Shown: positions 15,420 through 22,973 of the stretch, in pieces
Numbering within the stretch: the first letter of the stretch is position 1
Layout of the letters: each line of letters begins with the position of its first letter
Assembly: GCA_031296075.1 (NCBI GenBank)
Contig: JARLGK010000132.1
Coordinates: forward strand, 1-38,272
Source: Candidatus Acidiferrales bacterium
Lineage (GTDB): Bacteria; Acidobacteriota; Terriglobia; Acidiferrales; UBA7541
Reading direction: 5' to 3'
Length of the DNA stretch: 38,272 nt
The notes under the pieces: model-generated
Database searches by the model: none
What the model was told of the DNA's origin: nothing
Seen by the model: the letters and a program-made list of their open reading frames with translations, nothing else
Position numbers and translations under genes: made by a program

Positions 15420-16454
15420 CTACCTTAGCGACTTTTGCAGGAATTTGCCGAAGCGGTGGCCGGCGATATAGCTGAAGGGTTTCACACCCAGCGAGTAGTG
15501 CCCGCACGGAAGATCCATCCCCTCGAAATGCACGCGCTCGAGGCGTAGCTTTGCGAGAAGCGCGTGGGTGTATTCGGGCCAGAACGTGGGGTCGTAGCGC
15601 GCGGTGATGAGGAGAAGTTTCTTCTTCGCTTCGGGGAGTCGCGCGATGTATGGAAACGGACTGATCGGCGACCAGAAGTGGCGAAGATCGCCGTGCGAGA
15701 CTCCGGCGGCGGCGATCGGCTCCCAGACGGTTTTGGTCGTGAGGCCGGTGGCGACAACGTCGCCGAAATACGTCGAAGCGTGCAGGAACGCGGCCGCCTC
15801 GACCGCCGGCTCGTGACACATGGTGATAAATCCGATGGCGGAGCCGATGCTCGTGCCCAGGATGCCGAGCGGGCCGTAGCCCTGCTGCTCGAGCCAGCGC
15901 AGCGTGCGGCGAACGTCGAGGACGGCCTGGCGGCCCGCCTGCATGGTGAGGCCGATGTTCGGGCCAACGAGATGGTCGGCGCGCGGATGATCGGGGATCG
16001 CCCGGCGATCGTGATACGGCAGGCTCATCTTGACCGCCGTAAGGCCCAGTTTGTTTAGCCAGAGGCAGACGTTCTGCTGCTCATCCCAGCGCGCGTTCCA
16101 CTGCGCGAGGACGACGACGGCGGGGCCGCGCGTTCCGTTTTGCGAATGGCGAGTGGGGAAAAATTGTGCGTGGACTCGATTGTTGGCGGGCCAGGGCGAA
16201 GCGATGGCGCTGGTGAAGGTGAGGACGTTGTCCGCGAGCGCGTAGTCGGTGGCGGGCGCGACGGCGTACCAATCGTGGCTGCGGGCGACGGCATCGGCGA
16301 CGTAGCGGTCGAAGAATTTTCTGGGATTCGGGTCAGCGGCATCGCCGCCGATGTGCTCGACGCCCCACGCGAACGGAAGCGTGCGGCGCTTCGGCTCTTG
16401 GTCAAAGCGCATCTGCTCGTAGCGGCGGACTCTTCTTTCGTACCAGGATGGCAT
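15420..16454 (-). CDS. Alpha/beta-hydrolase family protein
   Basis: The 344-residue protein shows a complete hydrolase triad: nucleophile Ser202 in GILGTSIGSAIGF, Asp288 in LLITARYDPTFWPEY, and His319 in LPCGHYSLGVKPF. The N-terminal 90 residues (MPSWYERRVRRYEQMRF...) precede the first beta strand AVVVLAQWNARWDEQ and have no signal peptide, so it is cytoplasmic. I do not recognise a specific substrate; it resembles uncharacterised esterase-like proteins often called alpha/beta hydrolase. The ATG at 16454 is chosen because the open frame above it (to 16766) has low-complexity, non-protein-like sequence. Its 3' end faces hutH across the composite repeat. Confidence 0.82.
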   Translation of the reverse strand: MPSWYERRVRRYEQMRFDQEPKRRTLPFAWGVEHIGGDAADPNPRKFFDRYVADAVARSHDWYAVAPATDYALADNVLTFTSAIASPWPANNRVHAQFFPTRHSQNGTRGPAVVVLAQWNARWDEQQNVCLWLNKLGLTAVKMSLPYHDRRAIPDHPRADHLVGPNIGLTMQAGRQAVLDVRRTLRWLEQQGYGPLGILGTSIGSAIGFITMCHEPAVEAAAFLHASTYFGDVVATGLTTKTVWEPIAAAGVSHGDLRHFWSPISPFPYIARLPEAKKKLLLITARYDPTFWPEYTHALLAKLRLERVHFEGMDLPCGHYSLGVKPFSYIAGHRFGKFLQKSLR

Positions 16455-17087
16455 GGGGCGAGAATCTAAATATACCTTACGCGGCTGGGGACTGAAACTC
16501 TTGCTCGCCGGCAGGCGAAATTCCTCCCATTTTCGGGATTTCAGTCCGAGCGGCAAAATAGGCCCTACCTTCGAAAATTCTCGATTAGAACCATGTTCAC
16601 ATGCGTGTTTATCCGGGTTTTCAAGCATATCTAATATTTCATTTTTTCGATTAAGAAAATCATAGGTACCCGCAGGTCTGCGTACACGCCCAGTGGGGGG
16701 CGGGGGACGAGAGATTAGGGCCGAGGGATGAGGCGCAAGGTGACACCGTCGCGGGTTCAGGCGCATCCATTGTGCGCGCGATCACCCGTGGCTGCCGGCT
16801 TGGCGTTCGCTTCGCGCTTGTCGCTTCCAATCTCAATTCCGTCACTTCGATACTGCGATTCCAGACTGGCACGATGCGTAAGGCGGCGCGACTGGACGAA
16901 GGTACAGTAAACGTTCAAGTGGACACGCTGGCTGGAAAGAGCAGAAGGATGGGATTTGAGAGTCGAAAGGAAGATCAGGATCAGCGAGGCGGATGGACAA
17001 CCTGACGCCAAGGAACTGTGCCGGGCGTGGCCCGCCGCGGCGGACTACGCTCCTACAACCACGAAGAGCGGGCGGCAACGTGGCCGG
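16455..17087. other. 633-base gene-free stretch with structured and AT-rich parts
   Basis: No frame here has a believable protein; short frames on both strands look like chance. It holds a nested stem-loop (16489-16547), an AT-rich island (about 16562-16670) unlike the GC-rich surroundings, a CGCAG/CTGCG mini-hairpin at 16671-16682, and a perfect 12-base palindrome at 17032-17043 inside a GC-rich segment resembling intergenic palindromic elements. The mixture suggests decayed or inserted noncoding DNA. The hydrolase promoter should be at the left end. Confidence 0.5.
16489..16547. repeat. Nested stem-loop with perfect nine-base outer arms
   Basis: GGACTGAAA (16489-16497) pairs perfectly with TTTCAGTCC (16539-16547). 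Inside, TCGCC (16505) pairs with GGCGA (16514) over a GGCA loop. It lies 35 bases upstream of the hydrolase start on its 5' side, so it could be part of the leader or an inserted palindromic element. Confidence 0.6.
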
Positions 17088-17594
17088 TTATGCGCGGGGG
17101 CAGGCTAGTCTGCGGATGTGCTTATGCGCAAGACGGGTGAGGACCCAGGTTTTGTCGAGGCGGGCGCCGAGGCGGGCATAGAAGCGAATTGCCGGGGCGT
17201 TCCAGCCGAGGACGATCCACTCCATCTGCCCACACCCCTTTCGGACGGCGATACGAGCGAGAGCGGACATCATCGCCTTGCCGGCGCCGGTTCCGCGCTC
17301 TTCGAGCAGGACGAAAAGATCCTCGATGAAGAGCACCGGTTCGCACGCGAAAGTGGAATACGCGAAGTAGTAGACGGCAACGCCAATCGGACGGCCCGCG
17401 CGCGTGCAGAGCAGCGTCTCGAAGTAGCGGTGGCGGCCGAAGCCGTCGCGGCGAAAACGTTTGGCGTTGACGCGGCAGTAGGGCGCGAGGCGCTCGTATT
17501 TTGCGAGGCCGCGGATCAGGGAGAGCATCGCGGGGATGTCGCGGGCCGTGCCGGGGTGAATGTGGAGTGGAGGAGACGTTTTCGAGCGCGGCAT
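17088..17594 (-). CDS. GNAT acetyltransferase, spermidine/diamine acetyltransferase (SSAT)-like
   Basis: The 168-residue GNAT protein aligns by eye with SSAT-type enzymes: ARDIPAMLSLIRGLAKYERL at the start, DGFGRHRYFETLL, IGVAVYYFAYSTF, LFIEDLFVLLEERGTGAGKA with the acetyl-CoA loop (R-G-x-G-x-G/A), and GWNAPAIRFYARLGA. Human SSAT has the same order (LIKELAKYE, DGFGEHPFY, YYFTYDPW, YLEDFFV, WNEPSINFYKRRGA). It probably acetylates a diamine, polyamine or a related amine such as thialysine; the exact substrate is inferred. The ATG at 17594 gives the standard family N-terminus, whereas the frame extending to 17705 adds repeat-derived residues. It stands alone and diverges from pilD. Confidence 0.88.
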   Translation of the reverse strand: MPRSKTSPPLHIHPGTARDIPAMLSLIRGLAKYERLAPYCRVNAKRFRRDGFGRHRYFETLLCTRAGRPIGVAVYYFAYSTFACEPVLFIEDLFVLLEERGTGAGKAMMSALARIAVRKGCGQMEWIVLGWNAPAIRFYARLGARLDKTWVLTRLAHKHIRRLACPRA

Positions 17595-17671
17595 CAGGGA
17601 AGTATAGCCGCAAATTCGGGTGAATCGCGGTAGGGACCCAGAAAGCAGCAAAGTCAAAAACCCAAAGATTT

Positions 17672-17712
17672 GACACAGAGGACACCGAGACCGGATGGAG
17701 GACACGGAGAAA
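17672..17712 (+). repeat. CACAGAG-family intergenic repeat
   Basis: CACAGAG (17674), CACCGAG (17683), GATGGAG (17694) and CACGGAG (17703) again follow the 2-4-2 spacer rule. It lies upstream of the SSAT-like gene, in the divergent gap before pilD. Confidence 0.8.
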
Positions 17713-17720
17713 AGCGAAGA

Positions 17721-17737
17721 GCCGGCGGGACACCGGC
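17721..17737. repeat. GCCGG/CCGGC hairpin element
   Basis: GCCGG (17721) and CCGGC (17733) flank CGGGACA; the segment continues GCTACGAG. It directly follows the heptamer repeat. From memory, similar 'GGCGGGACxCCGGCGCTAC' segments recur between genes in Acidobacteriota, but this cannot be shown from this window. Confidence 0.45.
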
Positions 17738-17883
17738 GCTACGAGTGCAACTGCGCCGGGCATCCACCCTGAATTATTGGCGGACCGTGCCCCTACTAAC
17801 ACCAAAGCCGACCGCGCAAGGGGCGGGAGCGCGTTAGCGGTTGGGGCACCGCTGCGTGGGGGCGCGGGCGCAGGCGCGGGGCG

Positions 17884-18747
17884 ATGTGGCAAAATCCAAT
17901 TGTGGCGCCCTCTACGCTCATTGGCATATTCGCGTTCGTTTTCGGGCTGATCATTGGCAGCTTCCTGAACGTCTGCATCGTGCGCATCCCGGGTGGGAAG
18001 TCCATCGTGATGCCCGCATCGGCGTGCACGAAATGCGGTGCCGCGATTCGTCCGTGGGACAATATTCCGGTGGTGAGCTGGATGCTGCTCGGCGGGAAGT
18101 GCCGCGCATGCAAGACAAGAATCTCGTGGATGTATCCCGTGGTCGAGCTGCTGACGGCGGTGCTTTTCTGGGCATGCTACTACGCGTTCGGGCCGACGAC
18201 CGAGGCCTTGAAGTGGGCGATTTTTTCGGCGCTGATGATCGTGCTGGTGTTCACGGACATGCGCGAGAGAATCCTGCCGGATGTGGTGAACTATTCCGGA
18301 TTTGCGGCGGGATTGCTGCTGAGCCTGGTGACGAAGCCGTCGGACGGGGGCGCGCTGTGGATCGCGAATCGCGTATTCGACTTCCCTCCCCCGGCGCCGG
18401 TGATCTCGCTGGCGGATGCGTTGCTGGGCGCGGCGTTCGGGAGCGGGCTGCTGTGGCTGGTGGCGGAGACGTATTTCCGGCTGCGAGGGCGCGAAGGGAT
18501 GGGGCTCGGAGACGTGAAGATGATGCTGATGGCCGGGGCGTTTCTCGGATTGAAAAGGACGCTGCTGACGATTTTGGCGGGGTCGGTGCTCGGAAGCGTG
18601 CTGGGGCTGGCGTTCATGATGGCGCGGCGGAAGGAATCGGACTACGAGCTGCCGTTCGGAAGTTTTCTGGGGATGGCGGCGGTGCTGGTGATGTTCTTCG
18701 GCACGCCGCTGGTGAATTGGTATCTGTCGCTGATGATGGTGCGCTGA
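17884..18747 (+). CDS. pilD: Prepilin peptidase / N-methyltransferase
   Basis: The 287-residue integral membrane aspartic protease cleaves prepilin leaders and methylates the new N-terminus. The N-terminal region holds GSFLNVCIVRIP, then the zinc-binding pairs C48-x2-C51 and C73-x2-C76. The catalytic Asp pair is Asp125 (LVFTDMRERILPD) and Asp210 (GMGLGDVKMM). Seven or eight hydrophobic helices are evident. Length and motifs match PilD/GspO. It is separated from the pilus operon by more than 10 kb, but would process the pilins encoded at 37.5-38.3 kb. A histidine kinase gene starts 41 bases downstream, so the two may share a transcript. Codons are GC-rich like the rest. Confidence 0.95.
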   Translation: MWQNPIVAPSTLIGIFAFVFGLIIGSFLNVCIVRIPGGKSIVMPASACTKCGAAIRPWDNIPVVSWMLLGGKCRACKTRISWMYPVVELLTAVLFWACYYAFGPTTEALKWAIFSALMIVLVFTDMRERILPDVVNYSGFAAGLLLSLVTKPSDGGALWIANRVFDFPPPAPVISLADALLGAAFGSGLLWLVAETYFRLRGREGMGLGDVKMMLMAGAFLGLKRTLLTILAGSVLGSVLGLAFMMARRKESDYELPFGSFLGMAAVLVMFFGTPLVNWYLSLMMVR

Positions 18748-18787
18748 TGGGCGCGCGAACGGAAATCCGTCGAGGAGAGAGCGGGCG

Positions 18788-20206
18788 ATGAACGTGCCGC
18801 CGATTGCGCATCCTCCAATTTCGCCGGTGGGCATGGCCGATGCGGCCGTGATGCTGGTGCTGCTGGTCGGAGCGCTGCTGGCGCTCGTTATGATGGTGCG
18901 GAAATTTGTGCGCCGCGAGTCCGCGGCGCCGCGAAACGATTGGCAGGGCGCGAAGCCGGACACGGATAATGCGTCGGCGTTCATGGCCGCGTCCATGCAG
19001 GGCGTGATCGAGAAGCTGCGCACGCAGGAAAAGGAGTTGGCGCGTCTGCACGTGCTGGCGCAGGAGCGCGCGCAGGAATCGGAACGCATGACCGAAGAAG
19101 TGACGCGGAACATGCCGACCGGGTTGCTGCTGGTGAGCGCCACCGGGGCGATCAGCTCGTCGAATCCGGCGGCGGAAGAGGCGCTGGGGCTTCGGCCGAT
19201 GCGCTACCGGTCGTACAAGGAAATTCTGGGCGAAGAATCGGGACTAGCGCAGATGCTGACGGCATGCCTGCGGGACGGGAAAACGTTTCAGCGCGGCGAG
19301 GTGGAGCACTTGACCGCGGAAGGAGACGTGCGGCGGCTGGGCGTGACGATTTCGCCGATCTATCGGCACGCGCACGCGGCGGTGCGGAGGCATGTCTCGG
19401 ACCCGCGCACGATGCCCGAGAGGAAAGTGAGCGGCGCGCTGTGCCTGATGAGCGACCTTACCGAACTCACCGCGCTGCAGAAACAGATTCGCTGGAAGGA
19501 AAATCTTGCGGCGCTGGGCGAGATGTCGGCGGGCATCGCGCACGAATTCAAGAATTCGCTGGCGACGATTTCCGGATACGCGCAGATGATCCGCAGCGAG
19601 TCCAAACCAGGCGATACGCGCGACTCGGCGGAGAAGATACTCGACCAGACGCGGGCGCTGACGCACGTGGTGACGGAATTTCTGAAATTCGCCAAGCCAT
19701 TGGAAATCTGCTACGAAACGGTGGCGATGGAGCCGCTGGTCGAGCGCCTGGCCGAGGAACTGCAGGAATCCCTGCCGAAGTGCAAATTCGCATACGATGG
19801 AACGTTCCTGGAGTTGCCCGGTGATGAGGCGCTGCTGCGGCAGGCGCTGCTGAATCTGGCGCGCAACGGCGCGGAGTCCGCAAGCGCGGGCGGAAAAACG
19901 CCCAGCGTGACTATTTCGGGGACGCTCGAGGAGCTTGGCGGCCGAAAATGGCAGCGCATCTGCGTGGCGGACAACGGGCCCGGCATTCCCGACCACGACT
20001 TGCAAAAGATATTTTTGCCGTTCTACACGACGAAGTCGGAAGGCACGGGGCTGGGCCTCGCCGTGGTGCAGAAAGTGGCACTACAGCACGGCGGGAGCAT
20101 CGAGGCGCGCAACCGTCCCGACGGCGGAGCCGAATTCCTGCTGTGGTTACCTTTGCGGCAGGAGAACGCGCCGACGCTATTCCCCTCACAGGCAGCACGC
20201 ATCTAA
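18788..20206 (+). CDS. PAS-domain sensor histidine kinase (NtrB/PilS-like)
   Basis: The 472-residue kinase has one membrane helix (about 17-38) with almost no periplasmic part, a coiled segment (about 70-105), a PAS domain (about 105-225, NMPTGLLLVSATGAISSSNPA), then HisKA and HATPase domains. The phosphorylated His is His252 in AGIAHEFKNSLATISGYAQMI. The N-box has Asn360 (LLNLARNGAESA), G1 is DNGPGIP (395-401), and G2 is GTGLGL (419-424). This layout is typical of NtrB/ZraS/PilS kinases working with sigma-54 activators; its partner is almost certainly the regulator at 20882. Signals are likely sensed in the cytoplasm or membrane through PAS. The position after pilD suggests pilus control, but that is inference. 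Confidence 0.93.
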   Translation: MNVPPIAHPPISPVGMADAAVMLVLLVGALLALVMMVRKFVRRESAAPRNDWQGAKPDTDNASAFMAASMQGVIEKLRTQEKELARLHVLAQERAQESERMTEEVTRNMPTGLLLVSATGAISSSNPAAEEALGLRPMRYRSYKEILGEESGLAQMLTACLRDGKTFQRGEVEHLTAEGDVRRLGVTISPIYRHAHAAVRRHVSDPRTMPERKVSGALCLMSDLTELTALQKQIRWKENLAALGEMSAGIAHEFKNSLATISGYAQMIRSESKPGDTRDSAEKILDQTRALTHVVTEFLKFAKPLEICYETVAMEPLVERLAEELQESLPKCKFAYDGTFLELPGDEALLRQALLNLARNGAESASAGGKTPSVTISGTLEELGGRKWQRICVADNGPGIPDHDLQKIFLPFYTTKSEGTGLGLAVVQKVALQHGGSIEARNRPDGGAEFLLWLPLRQENAPTLFPSQAARI

Positions 20207-20251
20207 ACTGGTAGTGGGCGCGGCTCAGAGCGCGTCCCGGGAGGCGTAGCC

Positions 20252-20869
20252 ATGCGCAGAATCCTATCTTGGGCGGCGGCAGCGGCGATCGTCGCGATTG
20301 CAGGCGGCGGCTGGTGTCAGCAGACCACTGGGCAGCAGAGCCAGGCCCAGTCGTCCGACGGGACGAATACGACCACGGCGCAGCCACCCGCCCCGCAACA
20401 GGACTCGCTGGCGGACGCGGCGCGCAAGGCGCGCGAGGCGAAGAAGGATGCGCCAAAGCCGGCGAAAGTTTTCGACAACGACAATCTCCCCACATCGGGC
20501 GGGATTTCGACCGTGGGAGCGGCAAAGGCAGCCAAGGATGGAGACGCAGGCGCCGCGGATGCGGCCGGTGCAGCTAAGCCCGCTGCGGGGGAGAGGGCGT
20601 GGAAGGAAAAATTCGCCAGCTTGCGCGCAAAGCTTGCGCGGGATCAGGCCGATCTGGACGTGATGCAGCGCGAGCTGGGCGTGCTCAACGTGCAGAACTA
20701 CAGCGATCCGGTCAAGGCCATGCAGCAGGACTTGACGCGCGCCGACATCAATAAGAAGACCTCGGACATCGACGCGAAGCAGAAGCAGATTCAAGCCGAC
20801 CAGCAAGCCATTGACGACGCCACGGACGAATTGCGCAAATCCGGCGGCGACTCGGGTTGGGCGCGGTAG
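20252..20869 (+). CDS. Secreted coiled-coil protein, Acidobacteriota-type family
   Basis: The 205-residue protein has a signal peptide (about 1-23, ending GGGWCQ; the Cys could be a lipoprotein site but no good lipobox precedes it). A Gln/Thr-rich linker follows, then the conserved block SLADAARKAREAKKDAPKPA-KVFDNDNLPTSGGIS. The C-terminal 90 residues are a predicted coiled coil (KLARDQADLDVMQRELGVL and DIDAKQKQIQADQQAIDDA). I know this architecture from Acidobacteriota proteins without a known role. The start has GGAGG seven bases upstream. It lies between the kinase and its response regulator, 12 bases before the latter, so it is part of the same operon and may be a periplasmic input or target of the pair (inference). 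Confidence 0.85.
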   Translation: MRRILSWAAAAAIVAIAGGGWCQQTTGQQSQAQSSDGTNTTTAQPPAPQQDSLADAARKAREAKKDAPKPAKVFDNDNLPTSGGISTVGAAKAAKDGDAGAADAAGAAKPAAGERAWKEKFASLRAKLARDQADLDVMQRELGVLNVQNYSDPVKAMQQDLTRADINKKTSDIDAKQKQIQADQQAIDDATDELRKSGGDSGWAR

Positions 20870-20881
20870 AGATTTCAAGCG

Positions 20882-22270
20882 ATGGAGCCCGTCCTACTGG
20901 TCGAGGATAAAGCCGAGCTGCGCGCCATGCTGCGCAAGGCGCTGGAACGGGCGGGCTACACAATCGAAGAAGCGCCCGATGGAAAGGCCGCGATTGATAA
21001 AGTCCGCTCGCGGCGCTACCTGATGGTCCTCACGGATCTGAAACTTCCCGGCAATTCCGGAATCGACGTGCTGCGCGAGGCGAGGCGCGTCGAGCCGACG
21101 CTGCCCGTGATCATCATGACGGCGTACGGATCGGTTGAGGAAGCCGTGACGGCGATGAAGGAAGGCGCGTTCGATTTCATCCAGAAGCCCGTGGACCTCG
21201 ACCATTTGAGGCTGCTGTTGGAGCGGGCGGCGCGACAACAGGAATTATTGCGCGAGAATCTGCTGCTGCGCGAGGAATACGCGGCGCGGTATGGTTTCCC
21301 ACGGATCGTCGGCGAGCATCCGACGATGAAGGACGCGAGCAACATGACCCAGCGCGTGGCCGCGACCGATTCGACCGTCTTGCTGTTGGGCGAAAGCGGA
21401 ACGGGCAAGGAGCTTTTTGCGCGGGCGGTCCATCACCTGAGCCCGCGGGCGGAGCAGCCGTTCGTGGCGCTGAACTGCGGGGCGATTCCCGAGGGGCTGG
21501 TCGAAAACGAGCTGTTCGGACACGAGCGCGGGGCGTATACCGGAGCGGGCGCGCGAAAGATGGGCAAGCTCGAACTAGCGCACCGCGGCACGCTGTTTCT
21601 CGACGAAATCGGCGAGCTGCCGCTGGCGATTCAGAGCAAGCTACTGCGCGTGCTCGAAGAGCGGAGATTCGAGCGCGTCGGCGGAACGCAGGAAATCGAA
21701 GCGAACGTGCGCATCGTCACGGCGACGAACAAGGATCTGCACGCGGCGGTTGCGGGCAAGACATTTCGCGAGGATCTCTATTTCCGCATTTCTGCGGTGC
21801 CGATCACGATTCCGCCGCTGCGCGATCGCGGGGACGACGTGATCCTGCTAGCAGAACATTTTCTCGAACGGTTCAAGCGCGAGTTCCGCAAGCCGGCGCT
21901 TGTGTTGACTGCGGACGCGCGCGCGCGTCTGCGAACATATCCGTGGCCGGGGAATGTCCGCGAACTGCAGAATGCCATCGAACGCGCCGCGATTCTGGCG
22001 AACGGCGCGGAAATTGACTCGGAATCGATGCAATTGCCTGCCGCGAAGCCCACGGCGGAGGAATTGCCGGACGGCATGCTCGAGGAACGGTTTTTGTGGG
22101 AAGGGCCGCTCGAAGAAGTGTCGCAGCGGGCCGTCGCGCATGTGGAGCGGTTCAAGATTCAGAATGCGCTGCGGGAATCGAAGTGGAACAAGACACGGGC
22201 AGCGGAAAAGCTTGGCGTATCCTACAAAACCCTCCTTACGAAGATCCGCGGATTGGGCCTCGAGAATTAG
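20882..22270 (+). CDS. Sigma-54-dependent response regulator (NtrC family)
   Basis: The 462-residue protein has a receiver domain (1-120; phosphoacceptor Asp52, Thr80, Lys102), an AAA+ domain (about 140-370) and a Fis-type helix-turn-helix at the C-terminus (about 430-462, WNKTRAAEKLGVSYKTLLTK). The Walker A is GESGTGKE (170-177) and Walker B FLDEIG (239). The sigma-54 contact loop reads GAYTGA (217-222) in place of GAFTGA; Tyr for Phe is a tolerated conservative change in this family. It would activate sigma-54 promoters after phosphorylation by the kinase at 18788. Its stop codon overlaps, tail to tail, the stop of the minus-strand gene that follows. Target genes are not visible, but the nearby pilus genes are candidates. 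Confidence 0.95.
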   Translation: MEPVLLVEDKAELRAMLRKALERAGYTIEEAPDGKAAIDKVRSRRYLMVLTDLKLPGNSGIDVLREARRVEPTLPVIIMTAYGSVEEAVTAMKEGAFDFIQKPVDLDHLRLLLERAARQQELLRENLLLREEYAARYGFPRIVGEHPTMKDASNMTQRVAATDSTVLLLGESGTGKELFARAVHHLSPRAEQPFVALNCGAIPEGLVENELFGHERGAYTGAGARKMGKLELAHRGTLFLDEIGELPLAIQSKLLRVLEERRFERVGGTQEIEANVRIVTATNKDLHAAVAGKTFREDLYFRISAVPITIPPLRDRGDDVILLAEHFLERFKREFRKPALVLTADARARLRTYPWPGNVRELQNAIERAAILANGAEIDSESMQLPAAKPTAEELPDGMLEERFLWEGPLEEVSQRAVAHVERFKIQNALRESKWNKTRAAEKLGVSYKTLLTKIRGLGLEN

Positions 22271-22968
22271 TTCGGACTCAACTGTCCTCGGTTGAGCGGA
22301 CACACTGCGAGTTTCTCTGGAACATCGACACGGATCGGCAATGGTTCCGCAGTCAAAATACCGGTGTAGAGTTCCCCATAGGCTCTCCACTTCCGCGCCA
22401 ATGCCCTCGAGGTGTCCCTCTTTTCGCTCCACCATGTTCGGAACGATATCCCAAGGAAGTAGTTTCCGGAGTTGAGAACCATTCGTGGGATGGTTGATGG
22501 GTGATAGGTTACGAGAATTCCTGCGCGGTACTGAAGATTAAGGTTCTCGCCGGGTTTGAGAATCACATAGTTCTTCTCGGGGCGGTTAGAATACTTCCCC
22601 GGACGGTCGTAACCAAACATGTCGATGTTCATCCCGCCGTTGCGAACCTGGCCGGGTGTGCCGTCCGAGTTCACCAACGACAAAGTCGGCTCCTCGCCCA
22701 TCTCAATGCATTTCTTGCACAGGGTCATGGGATGGTCGCTGATGTTCTCGACTCGCAGATTCAGCAGCAGCCCAAGCGAACCAAGCCGCGGGTTATCACT
22801 ATCCTGACGGGGATCCAGACAATACCCTTGAGAAGCGATCTCAATCGTTGAGCGAACACGAGGTCGGGCGGATTCCGGCGCGCGTCCTCGCTTCGCCAAG
22901 CCCGAGATGGGGAGCAACGTACCAAAGAGAAGGGCAACGGCCAGCAGACGTGCATACTCTCCGAACAT
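22267..22968 (-). CDS. Secreted protein of unknown function
   Basis: The 233-residue protein has a signal peptide (about residues 5-25, LLAVALLFGTLLPISGLA). The mature part appears beta-rich: LGSLGLLLNLRVENISDHP, then a CKKC pair near 85, a Gly/Asn loop (GGMNIDMFGYDRPG) and NYVILKPGENLNLQYRAGIL, in the style of an Ig-like or beta-sandwich domain. I do not recognise a family. The ATG at 22968 lies five bases after the hemW stop on the same strand, so the two genes are probably cotranscribed, though no functional tie is obvious. Its stop TAA overlaps the NtrC-family regulator stop on the other strand. Confidence 0.75.
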   Translation of the reverse strand: MFGEYARLLAVALLFGTLLPISGLAKRGRAPESARPRVRSTIEIASQGYCLDPRQDSDNPRLGSLGLLLNLRVENISDHPMTLCKKCIEMGEEPTLSLVNSDGTPGQVRNGGMNIDMFGYDRPGKYSNRPEKNYVILKPGENLNLQYRAGILVTYHPSTIPRMVLNSGNYFLGISFRTWWSEKRDTSRALARKWRAYGELYTGILTAEPLPIRVDVPEKLAVCPLNRGQLSPN

Positions 22969-22973
22969 TCTAC

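Noticed and set aside
16772-17005. 77-residue plus-strand frame in the gene-free stretch
   Set aside because: No ribosome site, signal peptide or motif; several other short frames of equal quality overlap it.
17122-19143. 673-residue minus-strand frame across the acetyltransferase, pilD and kinase genes
   Set aside because: It crosses three well-supported genes and intergenic repeats, and is Pro/Arg/His-rich with no domain.
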